From assembly GCA_964017125.1 (NCBI GenBank), contig OZ024908.1, positions 80,785,499-80,849,498 on the forward strand: a stretch of 64,000 nt of DNA. Reading direction: 5' to 3'. The notes under the pieces were generated by a model that searched no databases, was not told where the DNA came from, and worked only from the letters and a program-made list of their open reading frames with translations. Shown in pieces: positions 10,901 to 24,300 of the stretch. This DNA is from Flabesymbios commensalis (lineage: Eukaryota; Annelida; Polychaeta; Terebellida; Flabelligeridae). Positions within the stretch are counted from its first letter, which is position 1, and each line of letters starts with the position of its first letter. A program made the translations under genes and the position numbers.

Positions 10901-13346
10901 ATCGATGAAACGTCGACAAATTCACAGGGCAGTTGCCGTAGTACCAGCCGATGGTGCCTGCAAAATTACATGGAAAACGGTTGAGAATTGACGTCTGAAT
11001 TGACGTCTAAATGAATAACTTTTAAAAATACTCAATCAAATTTTACACTATTCTCATTAATAACTTGTGAAGTAATCAATGAAACTCCGCCAAGTTTACA
11101 GGGCAGTTGCCGTAGTACCAGCCGATGGTGCCTGCAAAATTACATGGAAAACGGTTGAGAATTGACGTCTGAATTGACGTCTAAATGAATAACTTTTAAA
11201 AATACTCAATCAAATTTTACACTATTCTCATTAATAACTTTTGAAGTAATCAATGTAACTCCGCCAAATTTACAGGGCAGTTGCCGTAATACCTGCCGAT
11301 GGTGCCTGCTAAAGTACATGGAAAACGGTTCAGAATTGACGTCTGAATTGACGTCTAAATGAAAAACTTTTAAAAATACTCAATCAAATGTCACACTAAT
11401 CTCATTAATAACTTTTGAAGTAATCAATGAAACTCCGCCAAATTTACAGGGCAGTTGCCGTGATAACTGCCGATGGTGCCTGCAAAATTACATGGAAAAC
11501 GGTTGAGAATTGACGTCTGAATTGACGTCTAAATAAATAACTTTTAAAAATACTCAATCAAATTTTACATTATTCTCATTAATAACTTTTGAAGTAATCA
11601 ATGAAACTCCGCCAAATTTACAGCGCAGTTGCCGTGATACCTGCCGATGGTGCCTGCAAAATTACATAAAAAACGGTTAAGAATTGACGTCTGAATTGAC
11701 GTCTAAATGAATAACTTTTAAAAATACTCAATCAAATTTCACACTAATCTCATTAATAACTTTTGAAGTAATCAATGAAACTCCGCCAAATTTACAGGGC
11801 AGTTGCCGTGATACCTGCCGATGGTGCCTGCAAAATTACATGGAAAACGGTTGAGAATTGACGTCTGAATTGACGTCTAAATGAATAACTTTTAAAAATA
11901 CTCAATCAAATTTTACACTATTCTCATTAATAACTTTTGAAGTAATCAATGTAACTCCGCCAAATTTACAGGGCAGTTGCCGTAATACCTGCCGATGGTG
12001 CCTGCTAAGGTACATGGAAAACGGTTAAGAATTGACGTCTGAATTGACGTCTAAATGAAAAACTTTTAAAAATACTCAATCAAATGTCACACTAATCTCA
12101 TTAATAACTTTTGAAGTAATCAATGAAACTCCGCCAAATTTACAGGGCAGTTGCCGTAATACCAGCCGATGGTGCCTGCAAAATTACATAGAAAACGGTT
12201 GAGAATTGACGTCTGAATTGACGTCTAAATGAATAACTTTTAAAAATACTCAATCAAATTTTACACTATTCTCATTAATAACTTTTGAAGTAATCAATGA
12301 AACTCCGCCAAGTTTACAGGGCAGTTGCCGTAGCACCAGCCGATGGTGCCTGCAAAATTACATGGAAAACGGTTGAGAATTGACGTCTGAATTGACGTCT
12401 AAATAAATAACTTTTAAAAATACTCAATCAAATTTTACATTATTCTCATTAATAACTTTTGAAGTAATCAATGAAACTCCGCCAAATTTACAGCGCAGTT
12501 GCCGTGATACCTGCCGATGGTGCCTGCAAAATTACATGGAAAACGGTTGAGAATTGACGTCTGAATTGACGTCTAAATGAATAACTTTTAAAAATACTCA
12601 ATCAAATTTTACACTATTCTCATTAATAACTTTTGAAGTAATCAATGTAACTCCGCCAAATTTACAGGGCAGTTGCCGTAATACCTGCCGATGGTGCCTG
12701 CTAAAGTACATGGAAAACAGTTGAGAATTGACGTCTGAATTGACGTCTAAATGAAAAACTTTTAAAAATACTCAATCAAATGTCACACTAATCTCATTAA
12801 TAACTTTTGAAGTAATCAATGAAACTCCGCCAAATTTACAGGGCAGTTGCCGTAATACCAGCCGATGGTGCCTGCAAAATTACATAGAAAACGGTTGAGA
12901 ATTGACGTCTGAATTGACGTCTAAATGAATAACTTTTAAAAATACTCAATCAAATTTTACACTATTCTCATTAATAACTTTTGAAGTAATCAATGAAACT
13001 CCGCCAAGTTTACAGGGCAGTTGCCGTAGCACCAGCCGATGGTGCCTGCAAAATTACATGGAAAACGGTTGAGAATTGACGTCTGAATTGACGTCTAAAT
13101 AAATAACTTTTAAAAATACTCAATCAAATTTTACATTATTCTCATTAATAACTTTTGAAGTAATCAATGAAACTCCGCCAAGTTTACAGGGCAGTTGCCG
13201 TAGCACCAGCCGATGGTGCCTGCAAAATTACATAAAAAACGGTTAAGAATTGACGTCTGAATTGACGTCTAAATGAATAACTTTTAAAAATACTCAATCA
13301 AATTTCACACTAATCTCATTAATAACTTTTGAAGTAATCAATGAAA
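7983..13346. repeat. 38-monomer-offset duplication, copy 2 (~5.36 kb)
   Basis: This is the partner of 1,375-6,738, in the same orientation and with the same monomer order. It contains block A copy 3 at 8,521-9,869 and the second version of the four-monomer cassette at about 11,824-13,215. One visible private change is GCTAAGGTACATGG near 12,005, where copy 1 has GCTAAAGTACATGG. About 1.2 kb (6,739-7,982) separates the two copies. That stretch is itself ordinary array with short matches to 3.1-3.5 kb. Confidence 0.87.
8521..9869. repeat. Higher-order block A, copy 3
   Basis: This third copy of block A starts exactly 8,520 bp after base 1 and 6,608 bp after 1,913. It carries the same private marks (AAATAAACAATC, GTGTCTGC, GGGAATTG and AACAGTTGAGAATTAACG). 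Like copy 2, it continues past the copy 1 endpoint into the unit with AAAATAACATGGG near 9,920. Confidence 0.88.
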
Positions 13347-14249
13347 CTCCGCCAAATTTACAGGGCAGTTGCCGTGATACCTGCCGATGGTGCCTGCAAA
13401 ATTACATGGAAAACGGTTGAGAATTGACGTCTGAATTGACGTCTAAATGAAAAACTTTTAAAAATACTCAATCAAATGTCACACTAATCTTATTAATAAC
13501 TTTTGAAGTAATCAATGAAACTCCGCCAAATTTACAGGGCAGTTGCCGTAATACCAGCCGATGGTGCCTGCAAAATTACATAGAAAACGGTTGAGAATTG
13601 ACGTCTGAATTGACGTCTAAATGAATAACTTTTAAAAATACTCAATCAAATTTTACACTATTCTCATTAATAACTTTTGAAGTAATCAATGAAACTCCGC
13701 CAAGTTTACAGGGCAGTTGCCGTAGCACCAGCCGATGGTGCCTGCAAAATTACATGGAAAACGGTTGAGAATTGACGTCTGAATTGACGTCTAAATAAAT
13801 AACTTTTAAAAATACTCAATCAAATTTTACATTATTCTCATTAATAACTTTTGAAGTAATCAATGAAACTCCGCCAAATTTACAGCGCAGTTGCCGTGAT
13901 ACCTGCCGATGGTGCCTGCAAAATTACATAAAAAACGGTTAAGAATTGACGTCTGAATTGACGTCTAAATGAATAACTTTTAAAAATACTCAATCAAATT
14001 TCACACTAATCTCATTAATAACTTTTGAAGTAATCAATGAAACTCCGCCAAGTTTACAGGGCAGTTGCCGTAGTTCCAGCCGATGGTGCCTGCAAAATTA
14101 CATGGAAAACGGTTGAGAATTGACGTCTGAATTGACGTCTAAATGAATAACTTTTAAAAATACTCAATCAAATTTTACATTATTCTCATTAATAACTTTT
14201 GAAGTAATCAATGAAACTCCGCCAAGTTTACAGGGCAGTTGCCGTAGTA

Positions 14250-15810
14250 CCAGCCGATGGTTCCTGCAAAATTACATGGAAAACGGTTGAGAATTGACGT
14301 CTGAATTGACGTCTAAATGAATAACTTTTAAAAATACTCAATCAAATTTTACACTATTCTCATTAATAACTTTTGAAGTAATCAATGAAACTCCGCCAAA
14401 TTTACAGCGCAGTTGCCGTAAAACCTGCCGATGGTGGCTGCTAAAGTACATGGAAAACGGTTAAGAATTGACGTCTGAATTGACGTCTAAATGAAAAACT
14501 TTTAAAAATACTCAATCAAATGTCACACTAATCTCATTAATAACTTTTGAAGTAATCAATGAAACTCCGCAAATTTACAGGGCAGTTGCCGTAATACCAG
14601 CCGATGGTGCCTGCAAAATCACATGGAAAACGGTTGAGAATTGACGTCTGAATTGACGTCTAAATGAATAATTTTTAAAAATACTCAATCAAATTTTACA
14701 CTATTCTCATTAATAACTTTTGAAGTAATCAATGAAACTCCGCCAAATTTACAGGGCAGTTGCCGTGATAACTGCCGATGGTGCCTGCAAAATTACATGG
14801 AAAACGGTTGAGAATTGACGTCTGAATTGACGTCTAAATGAATAACTTTAAAAAATACTCAATCAAATTTCACACTATTCTCATTAATAACTTTTGAAGT
14901 AATCAATGAAACTCCGCCAAATTTACAGGGCAGTTGCCGTAATACCAGCCGATGGTGCCTGCTAAAGTACATGGAAAACGGTTAAGAATTGACGTCTGAA
15001 TTGACGTCTAAATGAATAACTTTTGAAATACTCAATCAAATTTCACACTAATCTCAATAACAACATTTGAAGTAGTCAATGAAACGTCGCCAAATTTACA
15101 GGGCAGTTGCCGTAATACCTGCCGATGGTGCCTGCAAAATTACATGGAAAACGGTTGAGAATTGACGTCTGAATTGACGTCTAAATGAATAACTTTTAAA
15201 AATACTCAATCAAATTTTACACTATTCTCATTAATAACTTTTGAAGTAATCAATGAAACTCCGCCAAGTTTACAGGGCAGTTGCCGTAGTACCAGCCGAT
15301 GGTGCCTGCAAAATTACATGGAAAACGGTTGAGAATTGACGTCTGAATTGACGTCTAAATAAATAACTTTTAAAAATACTCAATCAAATTTTACATTATT
15401 CTCATTAATAACTTTTGAAGTAATCAATGAAACTCCGCCAAATTTACAGCGCAGTTGCCGTGATACCTGCCGATGGTGCCTGCAAAATTACATAAAAAAC
15501 GGTTAAGAATTGACGTCTGAATTGACGTCTAAATGAATAACTTTTAAAAATACTCAATCAAATTTCACACTAATCTCATTAATAACTTTTGAAGTAATCA
15601 ATGAAACTCCGCCAAATTTACAGGGCAGTTGCCGTAATACCAGCCGATGGTGCCTGCAAAATTACATGGAAAACGGTTGAGAATTGACGTCTGAATTGAC
15701 GTCTAAATGAATAACTTTTAAAAATACTCAATCAAATTTTACACTATTCTCATTAATAACTTTTGAAGTAATCAATGAAACTCCGCCAAGTTTATAGGGC
15801 AGTTGCCGTA
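14250..15810. repeat. Duplicated block, partner of 40,402-41,962
   Basis: Nine monomers match 40,402-41,962 at a constant offset of 26,152 bp. Anchors are GGTTCCTGC (14,259 and 40,411), AAATCACATGG (14,617 and 40,769) and AACAACATTTGAAG (about 15,059 and 41,211). The match ends where GTAATACC with GATGGTGCC here faces GTAGTACC with GATGTTGCC there. Most of this block is absent from the related 22.5-27.1 kb copy. Confidence 0.82.
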
Positions 15811-16831
15811 ATACCAGCCGATGGTGCCTGCAAAATTACATGGAAAACGGTTGAGAATTGACGTCTGAATTGACGTCTAAATGAATAACTTTTAAAAATA
15901 CTCAATCAAATTTTACACTATTCTCATTAATAACTTTTGAAGTAATCAATGAAACTCCGCCAAGTTTACAGGGCAGTTGCCGTAGTACCAGCCGATGGTG
16001 CCTGCAAAACTACATGGAAAACGGTTGAGAATTGACGTCTGAATTGACGTCTAAATGAATAACTTTAAAAAATACTCAATCAAATTTCACACTATTCTCA
16101 TTAATAATTTTTGAAGTAATCAATGAAACTCCGCCAAATTTACAGGGTAGTTGCCGTAATACCTGCCGATGGTGCCTGCTAAAGTACATGGAAAACGGTT
16201 AAGAATTGACGTCTGAATTGACGTCTAAATGAATAACTTTTGAAATACTCAATCAAATTTCACACTAATCTCAATAACAACTTTTGAAGTAGTCAATGAA
16301 ACGTCGACAAATTCACAGGGCAATTGTCGTAGTACCAGCCGATGGTGCCTGCAAAATTACATGGAAAACGGTTAAGAATTGACGTCTGAATTGACGTCTA
16401 AATGAATAACTTTTAAAAATACTCAATCAAATTTCACACTAATCTCATTAATAACTTTTGAAGTAATCAATGAAACGTCGACAAATTCACAGGGCAGTTG
16501 CCGTAGTACCAGCCGATGGTGCCTGCAAAATTACATGGAAAACGGTTGAGAATTGACGTCTGAATTGACGTCTAAATGAATAACTTTTAAAAATACTCAA
16601 TCAAATTTTACACTATTCTCATTAATAACTTTTGAAGTAATCAATGAAACTCCGCCAAGTTTACAGGGCAGTTGCCGTAGTACCAGCCGATGGTGCCTGC
16701 AAAATTACATGGAAAACGGTTGAGAATTGACGTCTGAATTGACGTCTAAATGAATAACTTTTAAAAATACTCAATCAAATTTTACACTATTCTCATTAAT
16801 AACTTTTGAAGTAATCAATGAAACTCCGCCA
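15796..16831. repeat. Six-monomer block, partner of 19,164-20,199
   Basis: These six monomers recur 3,368 bp downstream. They include the AAAACTACATGG unit with AATAACTTTAAAAAATAC and AATAATTTTTGAAG. The offset equals 19 monomers plus 64 bp because the long 238-bp unit lies between the copies. The pair is therefore a duplication that brackets the odd unit. Confidence 0.78.
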
Positions 16832-18779
16832 AGTTTACAGGGCAGTTGCCGTAGTACCAGCCGATGGTGCCTGCAAAATTACATGGAAAACGGTTGAGAA
16901 TTGACGTCTGAATTGACGTCTAAATGAATAACTTTTAAAAATACTCAATCAAATTTTACACTATTCTCATTAATAACTTTTGAAGTAATCAATGTAACTC
17001 CGCCAAATTTACAGGGCAGTTGCCGTAATACCTGCCGATGGTGCCTGCTAAAGTACATGGAAAACGGTTAAGAATTGACGTCTGAATTGACGTCTAAATA
17101 AAAAACTTTTAAAAATACTCAATCAAATGTCACACTAATCTCATTAATAACTTTTGAAGTAATCAATGAAACTCCGCCAAATTTACAGGGCAGTTGCCGT
17201 AATACCAGCCGATGGTGCCTGCAAAATTACATGGAAAACGGTTGAGAATTGACGTCTGAATTGACGTCTAAATGAATAACTTTTAAAAATACTCAATCAA
17301 ATTTTACACTATTCTCATTAATAACTTTTGAAGTAATCAATGAAACTCCGCCAAGTTTACAGGGCAGTTGCCGTAGTACCAGCCGATGGTGCCTGCAAAA
17401 TTACATGGAAAACGGTTGAGAATTGACGTCTGAATTGACGTCTAAATGAATAACTTTTAAAAATACTCAATCAAATTTTACACTATTCTCATTAATAACT
17501 TTTGAAGTAGTCAATGAAACGTCGACAAATTAACAGGGCAGTTGCCGTAGTACCAGCCGATGGTGCCTGCAAAATTACATGGAAAACGGTTAAGAATTGA
17601 CGTCTCAATTGACGTCTAAATGAAAAACTTTTAAAAATACTCAATCAAATTTCACACTAATCTCATTAATAACTTTTGAAGTAATCAATGAAACGTCGAC
17701 AAATTCACAGGGCAGTTGCCGTAGTACCAGCCGATGGTGCCTGCAAAATTACATGGAAAACGGTTGAGAATTGACGTCTGAATTGACGTCTAAATGAATA
17801 ACTTTTAAAAATACTCAATCAAATTTTACACTATTCTCATTAATAACTTTTGAAGTAATCAATGAAACTCCGCAAAGTTTACAGGGCAGTTGCCGTAGTA
17901 CCAGCCGATAGTGCCTGCAAAATTACATGGAAAACGGTTGAGAATTGACGTCTGAATTGACGTCTAAATGAATAACTTTTAAAAATACTCAATCAAATTT
18001 TACACTATTCTCATTAATAACTTTTGAAGTAATCAATGAAACTCCGCCAAATTTACAGCGCAGTTGCCGTAAAACCTGCCGATGGTGCCTGCTAAAGTAC
18101 ATGGAAAACGGTTAAGAATTGACGTCTGAATTGACGTCTAAATGAAAAACTTTTAAAAATACTCAATCAAATGTCACACTAATCTCATTAATAACTTTTG
18201 AAGTAATCAATGAAACTCCGCCAAATTTACAGGGCAGTTGCCGTAATACCAGCCGATGGTGCCTGCAAAATTACATGGAAAACGGTTGAGAATTGACGTC
18301 TGAATTGACGTCTAAATGAATAACTTTTAAAAATACTCAATCAAATTTTACACTATTCTCATTAATAACTTTTGAAGTAATCAATGAAACTCCGCCAAGT
18401 TTACAGGGCAGTTGCCGTAATACCAGCCGATGGTGCCTGCAAAATTACATGGAAAACGGTTAAGAATTAACGTCCGAATTGACGTCTAAATGAATAACTT
18501 TTGAAATACTCAATCAAATTTCACACTAATCTCAATAATAACTTTTGAAGTAGTCAATGAAGCGTCGACAAATTCACAGGGCAATTGTCGTAGTACCAGC
18601 CGATGGTGCCTGCAAAAATACATGGAAAACGGTTAAGAATTGACGTCTGAATTGACGTCTAAATGAATAACTTTTAAAAATACTCAATCAAATGTCACAC
18701 TAATCTCATTAATAACTTTTGAAGTAATCAATGAAACTCCGCCAAATTTACAGGGCAGTTGCCGTAATACCAGCCGATG

Positions 18780-19017
18780 GTGCCTGCAAAATTACATGGA
18801 AAACGGTTAAGAATTGGAGTCTGAATTGACGTCTAAATCATAATTTTTAAAATACTCTATAAAATTTCCTACTAATCTTATTGATAACTTTTGAAGTACT
18901 TAATCAAACTTCGCCAAATTTACATGAAAATTTCACACTAATGTCAATAATAGCTTTTGAAGTACTTAATCAATCTTCGCCAAATGTACAGGGCAGTTGC
19001 AGTAGTACCAGCCGATG
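18780..19017. repeat. Long variant monomer in the array interior (238 bp)
   Basis: This single expanded unit lies amid uniform 174-bp monomers. It contains a 66-bp direct duplication: AAAATTTCCTACTAATC at 18,861-18,926 and AAAATTTCACACTAATG at 18,927-18,992, each running through ATAACTTTT or ATAGCTTTT, GAAGTACTTAATCAA and CTTCGCCAAAT. It carries many private changes (ATTGGAGTCTG, CTCTATAAAATTTCC, CAAATGTACAGG, GTTGCAGTAG) and keeps only one intact GACGTC. The same architecture recurs only beyond 56.8 kb, so this copy is isolated by almost 38 kb from its relatives. Confidence 0.92.
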
Positions 19018-19163
19018 GTGCCTGCAAAATTACATGGAAAACGGTTAAGAATTGACGTCTGAATTGACGTCTAAATGAAAAACTTTTAAAAATACTCAAT
19101 CAAATGTCACACTAATCTCATTAATAACTTTTGAAGTAATCAATGAAACTCCGCCAAATTTAC

Positions 19164-20199
19164 AGGGCAGTTGCCGTAATACCAGCCGATGGTGCCTGCA
19201 AAATTACATGGAAAACGGTTGAGAATTGACGTCTGAATTGACGTCTAAATGAATAACTTTTAAAAATACTCAATCAAATTTTACACTATTCTCATTAATA
19301 ACTTTTGAAGTAATCAATGAAACTCCGCCAAGTTTACAGGGCAGTTGCCGTAGTACCAGCCGATGGTGCCTGCAAAACTACATGGAAAACGGTTGAGAAT
19401 TGACGTCTGAATTGACGTCTAAATGAATAACTTTAAAAAATACTCAATCAAATTTCACACTATTCTCATTAATAATTTTTGAAGTAATCAATGAAACTCC
19501 GCCAAATTTACAGGGTAGTTGCCGTAATACCTGCCGATGGTGCCTGCTAAAGTACATGGAAAACGGTTAAGAATTGACGTCTGAATTGACGTCTAAATGA
19601 ATAACTTTTGAAATACTCAATCAAATTTCACACTAATCTCAATAACAACTTTTGAAGTAGTCAATGAAACGTCGACAAATTCACAGGGCAATTGTCGTAG
19701 TACCAGCCGATGGTGCCTGCAAAATTACATGGAAAACGGTTAAGAATTGACGTCTGAATTGACGTCTAAATGAATAACTTTTAAAAATACTCAATCAAAT
19801 TTCACACTAATCTCATTAATAACTTTTGAAGTAATCAATGAAACGTCGACAAATTCACAGGGCAGTTGCCGTAGTACCAGCCGATGGTGCCTGCAAAATT
19901 ACATGGAAAACGGTTGAGAATTGACGTCTGAATTGACGTCTAAATGAATAACTTTTAAAAATACTCAATCAAATTTTACACTATTCTCATTAATAACTTT
20001 TGAAGTAATCAATGAAACTCCGCCAAGTTTACAGGGCAGTTGCCGTAGTACCAGCCGATGGTGCCTGCAAAATTACATGGAAAACGGTTGAGAATTGACG
20101 TCTGAATTGACGTCTAAATGAATAACTTTTAAAAATACTCAATCAAATTTTACACTATTCTCATTAATAACTTTTGAAGTAATCAATGAAACTCCGCCA
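19164..20199. repeat. Six-monomer block, partner of 15,796-16,831
   Basis: This is the second copy of the six-monomer block, beginning shortly after the 238-bp unit. It carries AAAACTACATGG, AACTTTAAAAAATACTC, AATAATTTTTGAAG, a type C unit and type B units in the same order as the first copy. It ends where AAATTTACAGCG replaces AAGTTTACAGGG. Confidence 0.77.
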
Positions 20200-21374
20200 A
20201 ATTTACAGCGCAGTTGCCGTAAAACCTGCCGATGGTGCCTGCTAAAGTACATGGAAAACGGTTAAGAATTGACGTCTGAATTGACGTCTAAATGAAAAAC
20301 TTTTAAAAATACTCAATCAAATGTCACACTAATCTCATTAATAACTTTTGAAGTAATCAATGAAACTCCGCCAAATTTACAGGGCAGTTGCCGTAATACC
20401 AGCCGATGGTGCCTGCAAAATTACATGGAAAACGGTTGAGAATTGACGTCTGAATTGACGTCTAAATGAATAACTTTTAAAAATACTCAATCAAATTTTA
20501 AACTATTCTCATTAATAACTTTTGAAGTAATCAATGAAACTCCGCCAAGTTTACAGGGCAGTTGCCGTAGTACCAGCCGATGGTGCCTGCAAAACTACAT
20601 GGAAAACGGTTGAGAATTGACGTCTGAATTGACGTCTAAATGAATAACCTTAAAAAATACTCAATCAAATTTCACACTATTCTCATTAATAATTTTTGAA
20701 GTAATCAATGAAACTCCGCCAAATTTACAGGGTAGTTGCCGTAATACCTGCCGATGGTGCCTGCTAAAGTACATGGAAAACGGTTAAGAATTGACGTCTG
20801 AATTGACGTCTAAATGAATAACTTTTGAAATACTCAATCAAATTTCACACTAATCTCAATAACAACTTTTGAAGTAGTCAATGAAACGTCGACAAATTCA
20901 CAGGGCAGTTGCCGTAGTACCAGCCGATGGTGCCTGCAAAATTACATGGAAAACGGTTGAGAATTGACGTCTGAATTGACGTCTAAATGAATAACTTTTA
21001 AAAATACTCAATCAAATTTTACACTATTCTCATTAATAACTTTTGAAGTAATCAATGAAACTCCGCCAAGTTTACAGGGCAGTTGCCGTAGTACCAGCCG
21101 ATGGTGCCTGCAAAATTACATGGAAAACGGTTGAGAATTGACGTCTGAATTGACGTCTAAATGAATAACTTTTAAAAATACTCAATCAAATTTTACACTA
21201 TTCTCATTAATAACTTTTGAAGTAGTCAATGAAACGTCGACAAATTAACAGGGAAGTTGCCGTAGTACCAGCCGATGGTGCCTGCAAAATTACATGGAAA
21301 ACGGTTAAGAATTGACGTCTGAATTGACGTCTAAATGAAAAACTTTTAAAAATACTCAATCAAATTTCACACTA

Positions 21375-24300
21375 ATCTCATTAATAACTTTAGAAGTAGT
21401 CAATGAAACGTCGACAAATTTACAGGGCAGTTGCTGTAGTACCAGCCGATGGTGCCTGCAAAATTACATGGAAAACGGTTAAGAATTGACGTCTGAATTG
21501 ACGTCTAAATGAAAAACTTTTAAAAATACTCAATCAAATTTCACATTTATCTCATTAATAACTTTTGAAGTAATCAATGAAACGTCGACAAATTCACAGG
21601 GCAGTTGCCGTAGTACCAGCCGATGGTGCCTGCAAAATTACATGGGAAACGGTTGAGAATTGACGTCTGAATTGACGTCTAAATGAATAACTTTTAAAAA
21701 TACTCAATCAAATTTCACACTATTCTCATTAATAATTTTTGAAGTAATCAATGAAACTCCGCCAAATTTACAGGGTAGTTGCCGTAATACCTGCCGATGG
21801 TGCCTGCTAAAGTACATGGAAAACGGTTAAGAATTGACGTCTGAATTGACGTCTAAATGAATAACTTTTGAAATACTCAATCAAATTTCACACTAATCTC
21901 AATAACAACTTTTGAAGTAGTCAATGAAACGTCGACAAATTCACAGGGCAATTGTCGTAGTACCAGCCGATGGTGCCTGCAAAATTACATGGAAAACGGT
22001 TAAGAATTGACGTCTGAATTGACGTCTAAATGAATAACTTTTAAAAATACTCAATCAAATTTCACACTAATCTCATTAATAACTTTTGAAGTAATCAATG
22101 AAACGTCGACAAATTCACAGGGCAGTTGCCGTAGTACCAGCCGATGGTGCCTGCAAAATTACATGGAAAACGGTTGAGAATTGACGTCTGAATTGACGTC
22201 TAAATGAATAACTTTTAAAAATACTCAATCAAATTTTACACTATTCTCATTAATAACTTTTGAAGTAATCAATGAAACTCCGCCAAGTTTACAGGGCAGT
22301 TGCCGTAGTACCAGCCGATGGTGCCTGCAAAATTACATGGAAAACGGTTGAGAATTGACGTCTGAATTGACGTCTAAATGAATAACTTTTAAAAATACTC
22401 AATCAAATTTTACACTATTCTCATTAATAACTTTTGAAGTAGTCAATGAAACGTCGACAAATTAACAGGGCAGTTGCCGTAGTACCAGCCGATCGTGCCT
22501 GCAAAATTACATGGAAAACGGTTAAGAATTGACGTCTGAATTGACGTCTAAATGAAAAACTTTTAAAAATACTCAATCAAATTTCACACTAATCTCATTA
22601 ATAACTTTTGAAGTAATCAATGAAACGTCGACAAATTCACAGGGCTGTTGCCGTAGTACCAGCCGATGGTGCCTGCAAAATTACATGGAAAACGGTTGAG
22701 AATTGACGTCTGAATTGACGTCTAAATGAATAACTTTTAAAAATACTCAATCAAATTTTACACTATTCTCATTAATAACTTTTGAAGTAATCAATGAAAC
22801 TCCGCCAAGTTTACAGGGCAGTTGCCGTAGTACCAGCCGATGGTGCCTGCAAAATTACATGGAAAACGGTTGAGAATTGACGTCTGAATTGACGTCTAAA
22901 TGAATAACTTTTAAAAATACTCAATCAAATTTTACACTATTCTCATTAATAACTTTTGAAGTAATCAATGAAACTCCGCCAAATTTACAGCGCAGTTGCC
23001 GTAAAACCTGCCGATGGTGCCTGCTAAAGTACATGGAAAACGGTTAAGAATTGACGTCTGAATTGACGTCTAAATGAAAAACTTTTAAAAATACTCAATC
23101 AAATGTCACACTAATCTCATTAATAACTTTTGAAGTAATCAATGAAACTCCGCCAAATTTACAGGGCAGTTGCCGTAATACCAGCCGATGGTGCCTGCAA
23201 AATTACATGGAAAACGGTTGAGAATTGACGTCTGAATTGACGTCTAAATGAATAACTTTTAAAAATACTCAATCAAATTTTAAACTATTCTCATTAATAA
23301 CTTTTGAAGTAATCAATGAAACTCCGCCAAGTTTACAGGGCAGTTGCCGTAGTACCAGCCGATGGTGCCTGCAAAACTACATGGAAAACGGTTGAGAATT
23401 GACGTCTGAATTGACGTCTAAATGAATAACCTTAAAAAATACTCAATCAAATTTCACACTATTCTCATTAATAATTTTTGAAGTAATCAATGAAACTCCG
23501 CCAAATTTACAGGGTAGTTGCCGTAATACCAGCCGATGGTGCCTGCAAAATTACATGGAAAACGGTTAAGAATTGACGTCTGAATTGACGTCTAAATGAA
23601 AAACTTTTAAAAATACTCAATCAAATTTCACACTAATCTCATTAATAACTTTTGAAGTAATCAATGAAACTCCGCCAAATTTACAGCGCAGTTGCCGTAA
23701 AACCTGCCGATGGTGCCTGCTAAAGTACATGGAAAACGGTTAAGAATTGACGTCTGAATTGACGTCTAAATGAAAAACTTTTAAAAATACTCAATCAAAT
23801 GTCACACTAATCTCATTAATAACTTTTGAAGTAATCAATGAAACGTCGACAAATTTACAGGGCAGTTGCCGTAGTACCAGCCGATGGTGCCTGCAAAATT
23901 ACATGGAAAACGGTTGAGAATTGACGTCTGAATTGACGTCTAAATGAATAACTTTTAAAAATACTCAATCAAATTTTACACTATTCTCATTAATAACTTT
24001 TGAAGTAATCAATGAAACTCCGCCAAGTTTACAGGGCAGTTGCCGTAGCACCAGCCGATGGTGCCTGCAAAATTACATGGAAAACGGTTGAGAATTGACG
24101 TCTGAATTGACGTCTAAATAAATAACTTTTAAAAATACTCAATCAAATTTTACATTATTCTCATTAATAACTTTTGAAGTAATCAATGAAACTCCGCCAA
24201 GTTTACAGGGCAGTTGCCGTAGCACCAGCCGATGGTGCCTGCAAAATTACATAAAAAACGGTTAAGAATTGACGTCTGAATTGACGTCTAAATGAATAAC

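Larger units (their letters stand above)
13347..18779. repeat. Ordinary array, mosaic of blocks shared with 38-43 kb
   Basis: About 31 monomers. Parts align to distant positions at changing offsets. Near 13.2-14.05 kb the offset to 38.5-39.3 kb is 25,282 bp. Around the GTAGTTCC unit (14,071) it is 25,804 bp. From about 14,250 to 15,810 it is 26,152 bp. The steps of 522 and 348 bp equal three and two monomers. This stretch is therefore a version of the 38-42 kb region that lacks whole monomers. The unit with ACGTCTCAATTGACG at 17,604 is shared with 43,061. No gene or foreign insertion is seen. Confidence 0.8.

Noticed and set aside
18855-18866. TATA-box-like CTATAAAATT in the 238-bp unit
   Set aside because: It arises from one or two base changes in the standard ATACTCAATCAAATTTC context of an AT-rich unit. 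There is no gene downstream and no other promoter evidence.
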